A DNA stretch of 37,135 nt, taken from positions 1 to 37,135 of the forward strand of contig CAJMOJ010000009.1 in assembly GCA_905215035.1 (NCBI GenBank), written 5' to 3'. Both the position numbers and the translations under genes were made by a program. Below, piece by piece: positions 14,455 through 21,675 of the stretch. This DNA is from an uncultured bacterium (GTDB taxonomy: Bacteria; Actinomycetota; Coriobacteriia; Coriobacteriales; Eggerthellaceae). Below the pieces are notes generated by a model. That model was not told where the DNA came from. It was given only the letters and a program-made list of their open reading frames with translations, and did not search any database. Position 1 is the stretch's first letter; each line of letters starts with the position of its first letter.

Positions 14455-16477
14455 GAGCACGCCTGCGCCTTGGCCAAAACGTGCGGTCGTAACGGCGGGC
14501 ATGCCATACGGTAATAAAAATTTGCATTTTGGCCATGTTGGTGGCGTATTTGTACCTGCTGATTGTTTTGCACGTTTTTTGCGTGATCGTATTGGCAAAG
14601 ATAATGTTATTTTTGTATCAGGCACCGACTGCTTTGGTTCGCCTATTGAAGAAGGCTATCGTAAAGAAGTTGAGGCAGGTACGTTTGACGGAACAATTGA
14701 GGAGTATGTCGAGCGCAATCACAATCAACAAGCAGAAACGCTTGAGGCATATGATATTTCGCTCGATATTTTTGCAGGATCTGGATTTGGGCATGCGGGT
14801 GAGGTGCACGAGTTGGTGTCTCAGCAATTTGCTGAGCGCTTGCACGAAAAAGGCTACCTTCATCTTGAATCTACTCTGCAGTTTTACGATCCTGAAGCTG
14901 AGATGTTTTTGAATGGCCGTCAAGTTGTTGGTCGGTGTCCTGTTCAGGGTTGCAAAGGTGAAAAAGGTTATGCCGATGAGTGTGATATGGGTCACCAGTA
15001 TGAACCTGAAGATCTCATCAATCCGATCTCGAGTATCACCGGCGTAAAACCTGAAATGCGCAAAGTAAGCAATTGGTATTTTGATTTGCCTGGATTGTCT
15101 TATGTTGTATCAGATTATGCCAAGGCTCAAGAGCAAGACCCTCAGATCAGATCACTTGTTCCTAAGACAATTGGAGAGTTCTTAGTTCCTCCCATTATCT
15201 ATATCAAACAAGATTTTTACGATGCCTATCTTAGTATTGCTGATGCGCTTCCTGCTCATATCTATCGTGCACCTGAAAAGGGAAAGCAGAGTTTTGAACT
15301 TGAGTTCCCTTCAATTGAAGAGCGTGATAAGGCACGTCCGATTTTAGGAGAAGCGAGCATTCAATTTAGAACCGGAAAGGCGCTGGTTCCTTTTCGTATT
15401 TCAGGCAATGTAAGTTGGGGTGTTCCTGTTCCTGATATGGAGGGAGTATCAGGTCTGACGTTTTGGTGTTGGCCTGAGAGTCTCTGGGCTCCCATTTCCT
15501 TTACGGTTGCTTGCAACGATCTCCACGGTCTTCCTCGTGAAGAGTGGCGCAAATATTGGTGCGACAAAGATGCAGTGGTGTATCAGTTTATTGGTCAAGA
15601 CAACCTTTACTTTTATGGCGTTGCTCAACCTGCTCTGTTTGCCGCAATGCAGGATGTACAACCAGTAGTTGAGGATGCTCCGCAGGGTCACTTGCAGCAA
15701 ACTAAACTGATTGCTAATCATCACATTTTATTTGGGGATAAAAAAGCCTCATCGTCTGGTGCTGTTAAGCCACCGAGTGCAGCTGAATTGTTGGATTACT
15801 ATACACCCGAGCAACTGCGTGCACACTTCTTAGCATTGGCACTTGATCAAAAATCAGTAGGCTTTAAGCCTAAGGTATTTGAAGCAGACCCGGCAAAACG
15901 CGATGATCCACGCGTGGCTGATCCTGCACTTAAAGAGGGCACCATGCTTGCCAAAGTGTTTAATCGTATTCCGCGCAGTTGTTTGTATGCGGCCTATAAA
16001 TACTTTGATGGCTATATGCCTTTGGGTCAGGTAAGCGATGAGGTTCTTGAGATGACCGACAAAGTGCTTGCGCGCTACGATCATCTTATGTATAAAGTCG
16101 AACTTCATTCAGTGATGACGCTCATGGATACCTTTATTCGAGATGTCAATAAATACTGGACTGATAACACGCGTATTGCGGAAAATGACAATGATCAGGA
16201 AAAACGCCGTCAAACACTTTTGGATACCTTCTTTATGCTGCGCATTGCAACATTGCTGATGCATCCAATTGTGCCTGCTGCGTGTGAGCGCATTTGCGAT
16301 TATTTGAATTTTGACTTTGATGAATTCTTTAGTTGGAACTATGATTTCACTTCTATGGATGAACTTTGTAGTGCGCATGAGCTCTCTGAGGGACGCCATA
16401 GGGTACGCGAGTTGCCTCCTCGCACTGACTTTTTCAAGCTGCATCCTACTCAGATAAAAAACAAAAAAGATAAATAG
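14429..16477 (+). CDS. metG: Class I tRNA ligase of the MetRS type, divergent
   Basis: The 682-residue protein resembles methionyl-tRNA synthetase throughout: VTAGMPYGNKNLHFGHVGG (HIGH box as HFGH, 33-36), a GTDCFGSPIEEG motif, a zinc-knuckle insert, YEPEDLINP, VSWGVPVP, YQFIGQDNLYFYGVAQPAL, and an anticodon-binding helical region after about 480. Several landmarks are unusual. The KMSKS loop reads KASSS (439-443, in FGDKKASSSG). The knuckle is C170-x4-C175-x9-C185-x3-H189, not four CxxC cysteines. ATG 14429 has GGAGG 8 bases upstream. It could be the cell's only MetRS, in a diverged lineage form, or a paralogue; the window cannot decide. The reaction assigned by family is charging tRNA-Met. 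Confidence 0.75.
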   Translation: MPHNASLSKSTPAPWPKRAVVTAGMPYGNKNLHFGHVGGVFVPADCFARFLRDRIGKDNVIFVSGTDCFGSPIEEGYRKEVEAGTFDGTIEEYVERNHNQQAETLEAYDISLDIFAGSGFGHAGEVHELVSQQFAERLHEKGYLHLESTLQFYDPEAEMFLNGRQVVGRCPVQGCKGEKGYADECDMGHQYEPEDLINPISSITGVKPEMRKVSNWYFDLPGLSYVVSDYAKAQEQDPQIRSLVPKTIGEFLVPPIIYIKQDFYDAYLSIADALPAHIYRAPEKGKQSFELEFPSIEERDKARPILGEASIQFRTGKALVPFRISGNVSWGVPVPDMEGVSGLTFWCWPESLWAPISFTVACNDLHGLPREEWRKYWCDKDAVVYQFIGQDNLYFYGVAQPALFAAMQDVQPVVEDAPQGHLQQTKLIANHHILFGDKKASSSGAVKPPSAAELLDYYTPEQLRAHFLALALDQKSVGFKPKVFEADPAKRDDPRVADPALKEGTMLAKVFNRIPRSCLYAAYKYFDGYMPLGQVSDEVLEMTDKVLARYDHLMYKVELHSVMTLMDTFIRDVNKYWTDNTRIAENDNDQEKRRQTLLDTFFMLRIATLLMHPIVPAACERICDYLNFDFDEFFSWNYDFTSMDELCSAHELSEGRHRVRELPPRTDFFKLHPTQIKNKKDK

Positions 16478-16554
16478 TACAGAAAAGCTGCTCCGTTTGC
16501 CGATGACGCTTGTTTTGTAGCACTCGTACAACGTGGCCGCTAGTAGGATAGATG

Positions 16555-16581
16555 GTGTTACGAATCAAAGGAAGGTAACAA
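16555..16581 (+). promoter_or_regulatory. NikR-like operator 1 (GTGTTAC-N13-GTAACAA) before fmdE
   Basis: A perfect interrupted palindrome, TGTTAC (16556-16561) N13 GTAACA (16575-16580), sits immediately before ATG 16581 and encloses the ribosome-binding sequence AAGGAAGG. The same half-sites with the same 13-base spacing recur before the binding-protein gene at 21438-21464. The pattern matches what I recall as the GTGTTAC-N13/14-GTAACAC motif proposed for NikR nickel regulators in deltaproteobacteria. The NikR identity is an inference; the duplicated palindrome is directly visible. Confidence 0.75.
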
Positions 16582-17162
16582 TGTCATCTATCAACACAAC
16601 CGCGCAAGATTTAACGTTTCTTGAGAGAGATTTCTGGAATAGGGTAGCGGCATTTCATGGCCATGAATGCCCCGGTCTTGCAATAGGGTATAAGGCATGT
16701 GAGGCAGTTATTGCTGAATTCGGATTATCGCGCACAGCGCTCCCGGTAATTGATGAGGAGCTTGTTTGCATTACAGAAAACGATGCGTGTTGTGTTGATG
16801 CCATACAAAGTCTTCTGGGTTGTACGTATGGCAAATCAAACTTGATTTGCCGTTTGCGTGGCAAGATGGCCTTTTCTTTCTATACCCGTGAAAGTGGCAA
16901 GGCGCTGCGTCTTTATTTGAAACCTAATTTAGGTCAAGGCATGACGCGTGATGAGTTTAAGACGTATTTACTTGACACTCCATACACAGAGTTGTTTGAG
17001 ATTGGCGCACCGCGATGGCCTCTTCCAGAACCAGCACGCCTTTTTAATTCAGAATGCTGCTCTGTGTGCGGTGAATCAACTGCTGAATATGCGTTGCGCA
17101 TTCATGAAGGTAAGCCTATTTGCCTGGATTGCTATGATGCGTATGATCGTGAAGGATTCTAG
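16581..17162 (+). CDS. FmdE-like protein with C-terminal zinc ribbon
   Basis: A 193-residue cytoplasmic protein with the FmdE signature FHGHECPGLAIGYKA (about 25-39). A conserved CITENDACCVDAIQSLLGCTYGK segment and SFYTRESGKALRLYL follow. The C-terminus carries a treble-clef-like zinc site: CCSVCGES ... CLDCYD (about 165-190). The family was named after a gene beside formylmethanofuran dehydrogenase genes but is widespread in bacteria without methanogenesis; its reaction is unknown. ATG 16581 is fixed by AAGGAAGG at 16568-16575. It begins a transcription unit with a FecCD permease 11 bases downstream and an ABC ATPase. A NikR-like palindrome overlaps its start, so it probably handles or senses a metal or metal complex. 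Confidence 0.85.
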   Translation: MSSINTTAQDLTFLERDFWNRVAAFHGHECPGLAIGYKACEAVIAEFGLSRTALPVIDEELVCITENDACCVDAIQSLLGCTYGKSNLICRLRGKMAFSFYTRESGKALRLYLKPNLGQGMTRDEFKTYLLDTPYTELFEIGAPRWPLPEPARLFNSECCSVCGESTAEYALRIHEGKPICLDCYDAYDREGF

Positions 17163-17173
17163 GGGTTCGTGCT

Positions 17174-18250
17174 ATGCAAGCCACTGAGTATGCATGCAAT
17201 AAAACTCAGGCGCATGCCATAACGCTTGCGCAAAAAAGACTTGAACGACGCAATGTGGTCTTTATTGGAGTATTAGTTGTTGTTCTTATTGTTGTAGCCG
17301 CTTTTGCACTTGCTTGTGGTGCGTCAGCAATTGATGTCCCTACGAGTCTAGCAGCGCTTTTTGGACAAGGAACAGCAAGCGATGTGGCGGCCGTGCAAGG
17401 AATCCGTTTACCCCGTGTTGTATGCGCCATTATTTCAGGTGCAGGATTAGCTCTTGCAGGTGCCGTATTGCAAAGCGTGCTTGAAAACCCTCTCGCATCG
17501 GCATCAACCGTGGGTATTTCTCAGGGCGCGGGTTTTGGCGCAACATTTGCAATCCTCATTATTATTCCTGCTGTTACGGGCACAACAGCAACTATTAATA
17601 TGGGCATGACGGCTCTTTTTGCTTTTGCGGGAGCGATGGTTTCGAGCCTTGTTGTCCTGGCTTTTTCTCGCATGGGGCTTATGCGGCCTGAAAGTATTAT
17701 TCTGGTCGGCGTTGCCCTTTCTGCTCTCTGGGCCGGAGGCTCTACTATTATTCAGTATTTTGCAGAAGATGTTGAACTTGCCAAGGTTATGTTTTGGCAA
17801 TTTGGCGATCTCGGTCGTGCAACGTGGTCGCAGATGGGATTCATGTTTGTTGTTGGCTGTATATGTGCCGTGTATTTTTTTATGAATCGCTGGAATTATA
17901 ATGCGTTGCAAAATGGTGGCCATGTGGCTGGTGGTTTAGGCGTGAGCGTTGATCGTGTTCGCGTTCTTGGCGTGCTTTTTGCTTCCGTTATGGCAGCGGC
18001 AATGGTTTCTTTTGTTGGCCTTATTAACTTTATTGGTCTTATTGCTCCACATATTGCTCGACGTATTGTTGGCAATGATTATCGCTTTCTGCTGCCCGCT
18101 TCTTTAGTGCTCGGATCGGTGATTATGCTTGCGAGCGATCTCATCGCACGTATGATTATTTCGCCCATTATTTTACCCATCGGAGCAATTACCTCATTTT
18201 TGGGCGCTCCCTTATTTTTGTATCTTCTCTATCGTGGGTATCGGAGGTAG
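17174..18250 (+). CDS. FecCD/BtuC-type ABC transporter permease
   Basis: A 358-residue inner-membrane permease of the iron-siderophore/cobalamin class with about ten hydrophobic segments. Family motifs: RLPRVVCAIISGAGLALAGAVLQ, NPLASASTVGISQGAGFGA, and the cytoplasmic coupling and final region VSFVGLINFIGLIAPHIARRIVGNDYR, followed by ASDLIAR and PIGAITSFLGAPLFLYLLYR. The N-terminal 30 residues are an extra polar tail. ATG 17174 has AGGGG at 17161-17165. It lies 11 bases after fmdE and 2 bases before the ATPase gene, forming one unit with them. The substrate class (metal chelates, corrinoids or metals) is set by family. Nickel or a nickel chelate is inferred from the context. Confidence 0.93.
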   Translation: MQATEYACNKTQAHAITLAQKRLERRNVVFIGVLVVVLIVVAAFALACGASAIDVPTSLAALFGQGTASDVAAVQGIRLPRVVCAIISGAGLALAGAVLQSVLENPLASASTVGISQGAGFGATFAILIIIPAVTGTTATINMGMTALFAFAGAMVSSLVVLAFSRMGLMRPESIILVGVALSALWAGGSTIIQYFAEDVELAKVMFWQFGDLGRATWSQMGFMFVVGCICAVYFFMNRWNYNALQNGGHVAGGLGVSVDRVRVLGVLFASVMAAAMVSFVGLINFIGLIAPHIARRIVGNDYRFLLPASLVLGSVIMLASDLIARMIISPIILPIGAITSFLGAPLFLYLLYRGYRR

Positions 18251-18252
18251 AG

Positions 18253-19245
18253 ATGGCAGAGCCGTTTACGCACGCGCATGTGCATGAGCATGCCGATGGG
18301 ACTGTACATAGCCATTACCACACTCATGTAGGGGGAGAGGTTGCGCATGAGCATGAAGGGTCTCTTGTAGATGGAGACACCATTGTGTATGACATACATG
18401 CGGAGTCTCATGCAGGAGAAGAAATTCCTGAGCACTCACATGAGTCAGTTGCTAAGATGAATCCTCCGCTTGAAGCGCGCGCGTTGACCTATAGCTACCC
18501 CCATCAACATAAACCGGTCTTCAAAGAGTTGTCTTTGCAGGCATATCCTGGTTCCATGTTGGCAATTCTCGGCAACAACGGGGCAGGAAAATCAACGCTT
18601 CTTGATCTGCTGGCAGGCATTACTCACCCTTTGTCGGGAACTGTCCTGGTTGATGGAAGGGATGCACGTGAGTTGTCGCGCCGAGAAACTGCGCGGCGCA
18701 TTGCATACGTTGCCCAACAGCAACGTGTACCGCATCTGAGTGTTTATGATGAGGTTTTGCTTGGCCGCAAACCGCACATTTCTTGGAGCTTGCGTCCCGT
18801 TGATCGCGACGTGGTAGGACAGGCGCTTATTGATCTTGAGCTTGAATCGTTTACGGAGCGTTTTTGCGATGAACTTTCAGGTGGTGAGCGCCAAAAGGTT
18901 TTTATCGCACGTGCACTTGCGCAAGAGCCTCATATTCTTATTCTTGATGAACCTACGAGCGCTCTCGACCCCAAAAACCAACTTGAAGTATTACGAGTAA
19001 TACAGCGCGTTACCCATCAAAGTGGCCTTGCAACGGTGCTGGTATTACATGATGTCAATTTAGCCTTGCGTTTTTGCGACCGGTTTGCGTTGATGAGTGA
19101 TGGCGAGATTGTGGCGCAAGGGGATCGCTCTATCGTGACAGGAGAGACGCTTTCGCAAACGTATGGAACGCCTTTTAAACTAGTTGAGATTGATGGAGTA
19201 CCGGTGGCGGTGCCTGATAGTGTATCTGAGTTAGCCTTGGATTAG
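18253..19245 (+). CDS. ABC transporter ATPase with His-rich N-terminal extension
   Basis: The 330-residue protein is a FecE/BtuD-type ATPase preceded by an unusual 70-residue leader. Between residues 7 and 63 there are 14 histidines, mostly alternating with other residues (THAHVHEHADGTVHSHYH, then HEHEG and EHSHE). This is a likely metal-binding tail. The ATPase domain follows: Walker A ILGNNGAGKSTLLD, Q-loop YVAQQ, signature LSGGERQKVFIARAL, Walker B ILILDEPTSALD, and H-loop VLHDVN. GGAGG at 18243-18247 fixes ATG 18253. It partners with the permease whose stop is 2 bases upstream. His-rich tails on nickel, cobalt or zinc handling proteins store or deliver metal, which supports a transition-metal substrate. 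Confidence 0.93.
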   Translation: MAEPFTHAHVHEHADGTVHSHYHTHVGGEVAHEHEGSLVDGDTIVYDIHAESHAGEEIPEHSHESVAKMNPPLEARALTYSYPHQHKPVFKELSLQAYPGSMLAILGNNGAGKSTLLDLLAGITHPLSGTVLVDGRDARELSRRETARRIAYVAQQQRVPHLSVYDEVLLGRKPHISWSLRPVDRDVVGQALIDLELESFTERFCDELSGGERQKVFIARALAQEPHILILDEPTSALDPKNQLEVLRVIQRVTHQSGLATVLVLHDVNLALRFCDRFALMSDGEIVAQGDRSIVTGETLSQTYGTPFKLVEIDGVPVAVPDSVSELALD

Positions 19246-19247
19246 GT

Positions 19248-19319
19248 GTTATTTAATTAAGGTATCTAGTAAAAGTATCTAATCAAGGCATTTAATTAGG
19301 GTGTCTAATATAGGTATGG
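19248..19319. repeat. Five-copy 13-bp tandem repeat between ABC ATPase and methyltransferase genes
   Basis: Five contiguous 13-base units start at 19248, 19261, 19274, 19287 and 19300, followed by a partial sixth at 19313. The consensus is GGTATCTAATNAA; for example GGTATCTAGTAAA, AGTATCTAATCAA and GGCATTTAATTAG. The units are AT-rich and fill most of the 123-base gap. A weak GGGAA/TTCCC stem-loop lies beyond them at 19321-19340. Confidence 0.85.
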
Positions 19320-19368
19320 AGGGAAGAACCTCATTTTCCCGAACACGGATTCAAGAATAGAGGATGTA

Positions 19369-20211
19369 GTGGACGAGCAAGAAATTTTGAACCGATGGGT
19401 GTCCTCCAACAGCGGTTTTTCTCAAGTTGAGGTATGGAATGAGGCTGCGGCTGGATATGCCTCACAACCACTTCCTACTTTTGAAATGGATCCATTTCTG
19501 CAGTTTATGGCACACGATATCGGGTTGTGTAATGGCGCAGCAACTGAAATGAGCGTACTTGATATCGGCTGTGGTGCAGGAGGTTATAGTCTTGCTCTTG
19601 CTCCTTATGTGAAGCATGTAGTGGGATGCGACTTATCGCCAAACATGATTGAAGCAGCAAACCAGCGAGCCCACGTACGGGGTGTCACTAATGCAACGTT
19701 TGTCTGTGCGGATTTTATAGACTTTGCGAACCGTATTTCTTCTGAGACATCTTTGTTGCCAGAGTTAGATAGAGGGCACTTTGATATTGTCTTTGCGCAT
19801 TTCACGCCTGCGTTAAGTAGTGGTACAGCATTCCAAAAAATGATGAGTCTTGCTAAGTCGTGGTGCTTTGTCGCAATGCCTACCCGGCGTACCGACTTTG
19901 TTTTGGAAGAAGCACGTAAGCGTGTAGGAGTTGCTCCTAAGTCCTCTACGCGTGATGAGAATTGCCTCTATACCTATACGCTTGCTTGGCTTGCAGGAAA
20001 AACTCCTCGCGTAGAGCATTATGATGATGTATGGATTGACCAGCGGAATCTTTTTGATGCAGGAGAGATCTATGCCAACCATCTTGTTGCAAAAGATTTA
20101 TCACCAGAACAAAAAGCGTGCGTAAAGAGCTATCTTTCTTCGATTGCTCAAGAGGGAATTGTTTATGAGCGTATTGAAACCACCATTGTCATGATGGGCT
20201 GGCATATGTAG
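19369..20211 (+). CDS. Class I SAM-dependent methyltransferase
   Basis: A 280-residue Rossmann-fold methyltransferase. The SAM-binding motif I is VLDIGCGAGGYSLALAP (about 64-80), motif II is VVGCDLSPNMIEAA, and an acidic motif III region is ATFVCADFIDF, followed by FDIVFAHFTPAL. The acceptor substrate is not evident. Close relatives are often annotated only as methyltransferases. GTG 19369 has AGAGG about 7 bases upstream. It lies on the same strand after the ABC ATPase and converges with the binding-protein gene, leaving 52 bases between stops. Its place inside the transporter locus suggests it modifies the transported chelate or a small-molecule ligand, but this is inference. Confidence 0.85.
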   Translation: MDEQEILNRWVSSNSGFSQVEVWNEAAAGYASQPLPTFEMDPFLQFMAHDIGLCNGAATEMSVLDIGCGAGGYSLALAPYVKHVVGCDLSPNMIEAANQRAHVRGVTNATFVCADFIDFANRISSETSLLPELDRGHFDIVFAHFTPALSSGTAFQKMMSLAKSWCFVAMPTRRTDFVLEEARKRVGVAPKSSTRDENCLYTYTLAWLAGKTPRVEHYDDVWIDQRNLFDAGEIYANHLVAKDLSPEQKACVKSYLSSIAQEGIVYERIETTIVMMGWHM

Positions 20212-20263
20212 CCAATCCCTCATGACAACGGTGAATGTGTCAGAAAGCGCAGCCAGGTATAGC

Positions 20264-21397
20264 TTATGCCATGGTGGCGATATCAAGTTGGGTGTATTGA
20301 TATCCTTGTTTAGTAAGTTCTTCGGAGAGTTTTTCACCTAAGAAGAATTCGCTGATTTCGTTAAGTTTATCGGTTGGGTTGATATCCGCGAATGCATCAG
20401 GGTATACCGTTGCACCCACCTGATAGCAGTCAGCCAAAGCAAGTTCGACATTAGTTGAATAGAAGCGATAAGGGATAAGTGAGTATGTATTGCCGTCTTT
20501 TATGGCATTGAGCGCATTAAAGTAAGTGGGATTATTACGGTAATCTTCGGCGATGAGACCCAAATTGCTACAATCCATAAAGATATAGTCAGGTTGAGCG
20601 CTTGAAATGGATTCAAGATCAATAGTGTAAGCGCCATTTGAGCCCTTGCCATCAGCAATGTTGGTCACATCGCATGCAGTAAAGGGTTGGAAATTTGCCT
20701 CGGTACCATCGAATCCATGACCGCCACGGAAGCTAATGCCAGCTGCATATGCAGTTATGGTATTGGCTTTATCAGAGGAAGCGCTTCTATCCATGAGGTC
20801 TTGTTCAATATGCTTGATGTAGGAAATAACTTCAGAAGCGCGCTCTTCTTTATGAAGCACATTACCCAAGAATTCAAGGTTGTCGTAATAATGTATGTCG
20901 AATATTGTTTCTGGTTGATCAAGGCAGACAAAAGGAATGCCGGTTTTTTGCTGGAGATTATCAGCTTCGTCTGCAGAGAGGCTATCGCAAATAACAAGGT
21001 CAGGTTCAACTTTCATGAGAGCTTCTTCGTTAACACTGACTCCACTTGAACCCCCATCGCCAATTATGGGAAGATTGGCAAATAAATCATGATTAACATG
21101 GCGATACGCACACCCGATATTGTCTTCGGCTTCAGACGCTTCAATTCCAACGACTTCATCTGCGGCTTGCAAGTAACAGACTGGTCGGAGGGCGCATCCT
21201 ATTGCAACAATACGATCAGGATTAGCGGGAATCTCAATACTGCGACCACGCATATCAGTAAGTGTTCGGGTTTCACTATGAGCGGAGGAAGTGTCATTCT
21301 GAGATGAGCAGCCCGTAAGGCTTCCTATGCTTATTGCAAGAGCGAACACAGTTATAAAAAGGTAAAGAATTGGTTTGGATGCTACTTTGGTAAACAC
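20264..21397 (-). CDS. Periplasmic-binding-protein-type lipoprotein for FecCD-class ABC importer
   Basis: From GTG 21397 (TTAGGAG 6 bases upstream on the minus strand) the protein is 377 residues. It has a lipoprotein signal peptide: positive N-region, hydrophobic core, and lipobox SLTG-Cys30. The mature part is a class III (TroA/FecB-like) binding fold: TLTDMRGRSIEIPANPDRIVAIG, then VVGIEAS, and LMKVEPDLVICD. It should capture substrate outside the membrane for the adjacent permease and ATPase, which lack another binding protein in their unit. Cys and His residues (GCALRPVCYL, CAYRHVNH) could contribute ligands. Upstream ATG codons would place the signal peptide internally and are rejected. 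A NikR-like operator lies 41 bases upstream. Confidence 0.9.
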   Translation of the reverse strand: MFTKVASKPILYLFITVFALAISIGSLTGCSSQNDTSSAHSETRTLTDMRGRSIEIPANPDRIVAIGCALRPVCYLQAADEVVGIEASEAEDNIGCAYRHVNHDLFANLPIIGDGGSSGVSVNEEALMKVEPDLVICDSLSADEADNLQQKTGIPFVCLDQPETIFDIHYYDNLEFLGNVLHKEERASEVISYIKHIEQDLMDRSASSDKANTITAYAAGISFRGGHGFDGTEANFQPFTACDVTNIADGKGSNGAYTIDLESISSAQPDYIFMDCSNLGLIAEDYRNNPTYFNALNAIKDGNTYSLIPYRFYSTNVELALADCYQVGATVYPDAFADINPTDKLNEISEFFLGEKLSEELTKQGYQYTQLDIATMA

Positions 21398-21437
21398 GGT
21401 TTCTCCTAAAGCAAATCGGTTTCCGTTCTGATTAATA

Positions 21438-21464
21438 ATGTTACCAATCATAAAAACGTAACAC
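21438..21464 (-). promoter_or_regulatory. NikR-like operator 2 (GTGTTAC-N13-GTAACAT on minus strand)
   Basis: On the plus strand TGTTAC is at 21439-21444 and GTAACA at 21458-21463, separated by exactly 13 bases; flanking bases extend one half-site to GTAACAC. It is the same palindrome as at 16555-16581. A TATGAT -10-like hexamer on the minus strand (complement of 21447-21452) lies inside the spacer, so a bound repressor would cover the promoter of the binding-protein gene. Confidence 0.75.
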
Positions 21465-21590
21465 CACCTTAAAAAAGTTTTTGCGTTGTAAGGGAAAAAC
21501 GTACGGTAAACGGCATGCGGACCATATTGGAAGTAGAGAAGAGCTGCGGTGTGAATTACGGAGAAAACCACACAACGAGCCGAATCGTTA

Positions 21591-21623
21591 TTGCTAGATA
21601 GAGAGAGTGTGATACACTAGCAA
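21591..21623 (+). promoter_or_regulatory. rpmE promoter with overlapping inverted repeat
   Basis: TTGCTA (21591-21596) and TACACT (21613-21618) are 16 bases apart, and a TGN extended -10 precedes TACACT. A perfect inverted repeat, TTGCTAG (21591-21597) and CTAGCAA (21617-21623), spans the promoter; GTGT/ACAC (21607-21616) nests inside it. The arrangement could be an operator for a dimeric repressor or may be chance. Confidence 0.55.
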
Positions 21624-21675
21624 AGCTAATCTTGCTTTTGGTCGGAAACCAAGAGTGTTTAAGGAGACCCATATT

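Noticed and set aside
21398..21675. Cobalamin riboswitch before the binding-protein gene
   Set aside because: No B12-box-like conserved core was seen on either strand, and the region is better explained by a NikR-like operator and the rpmE promoter.
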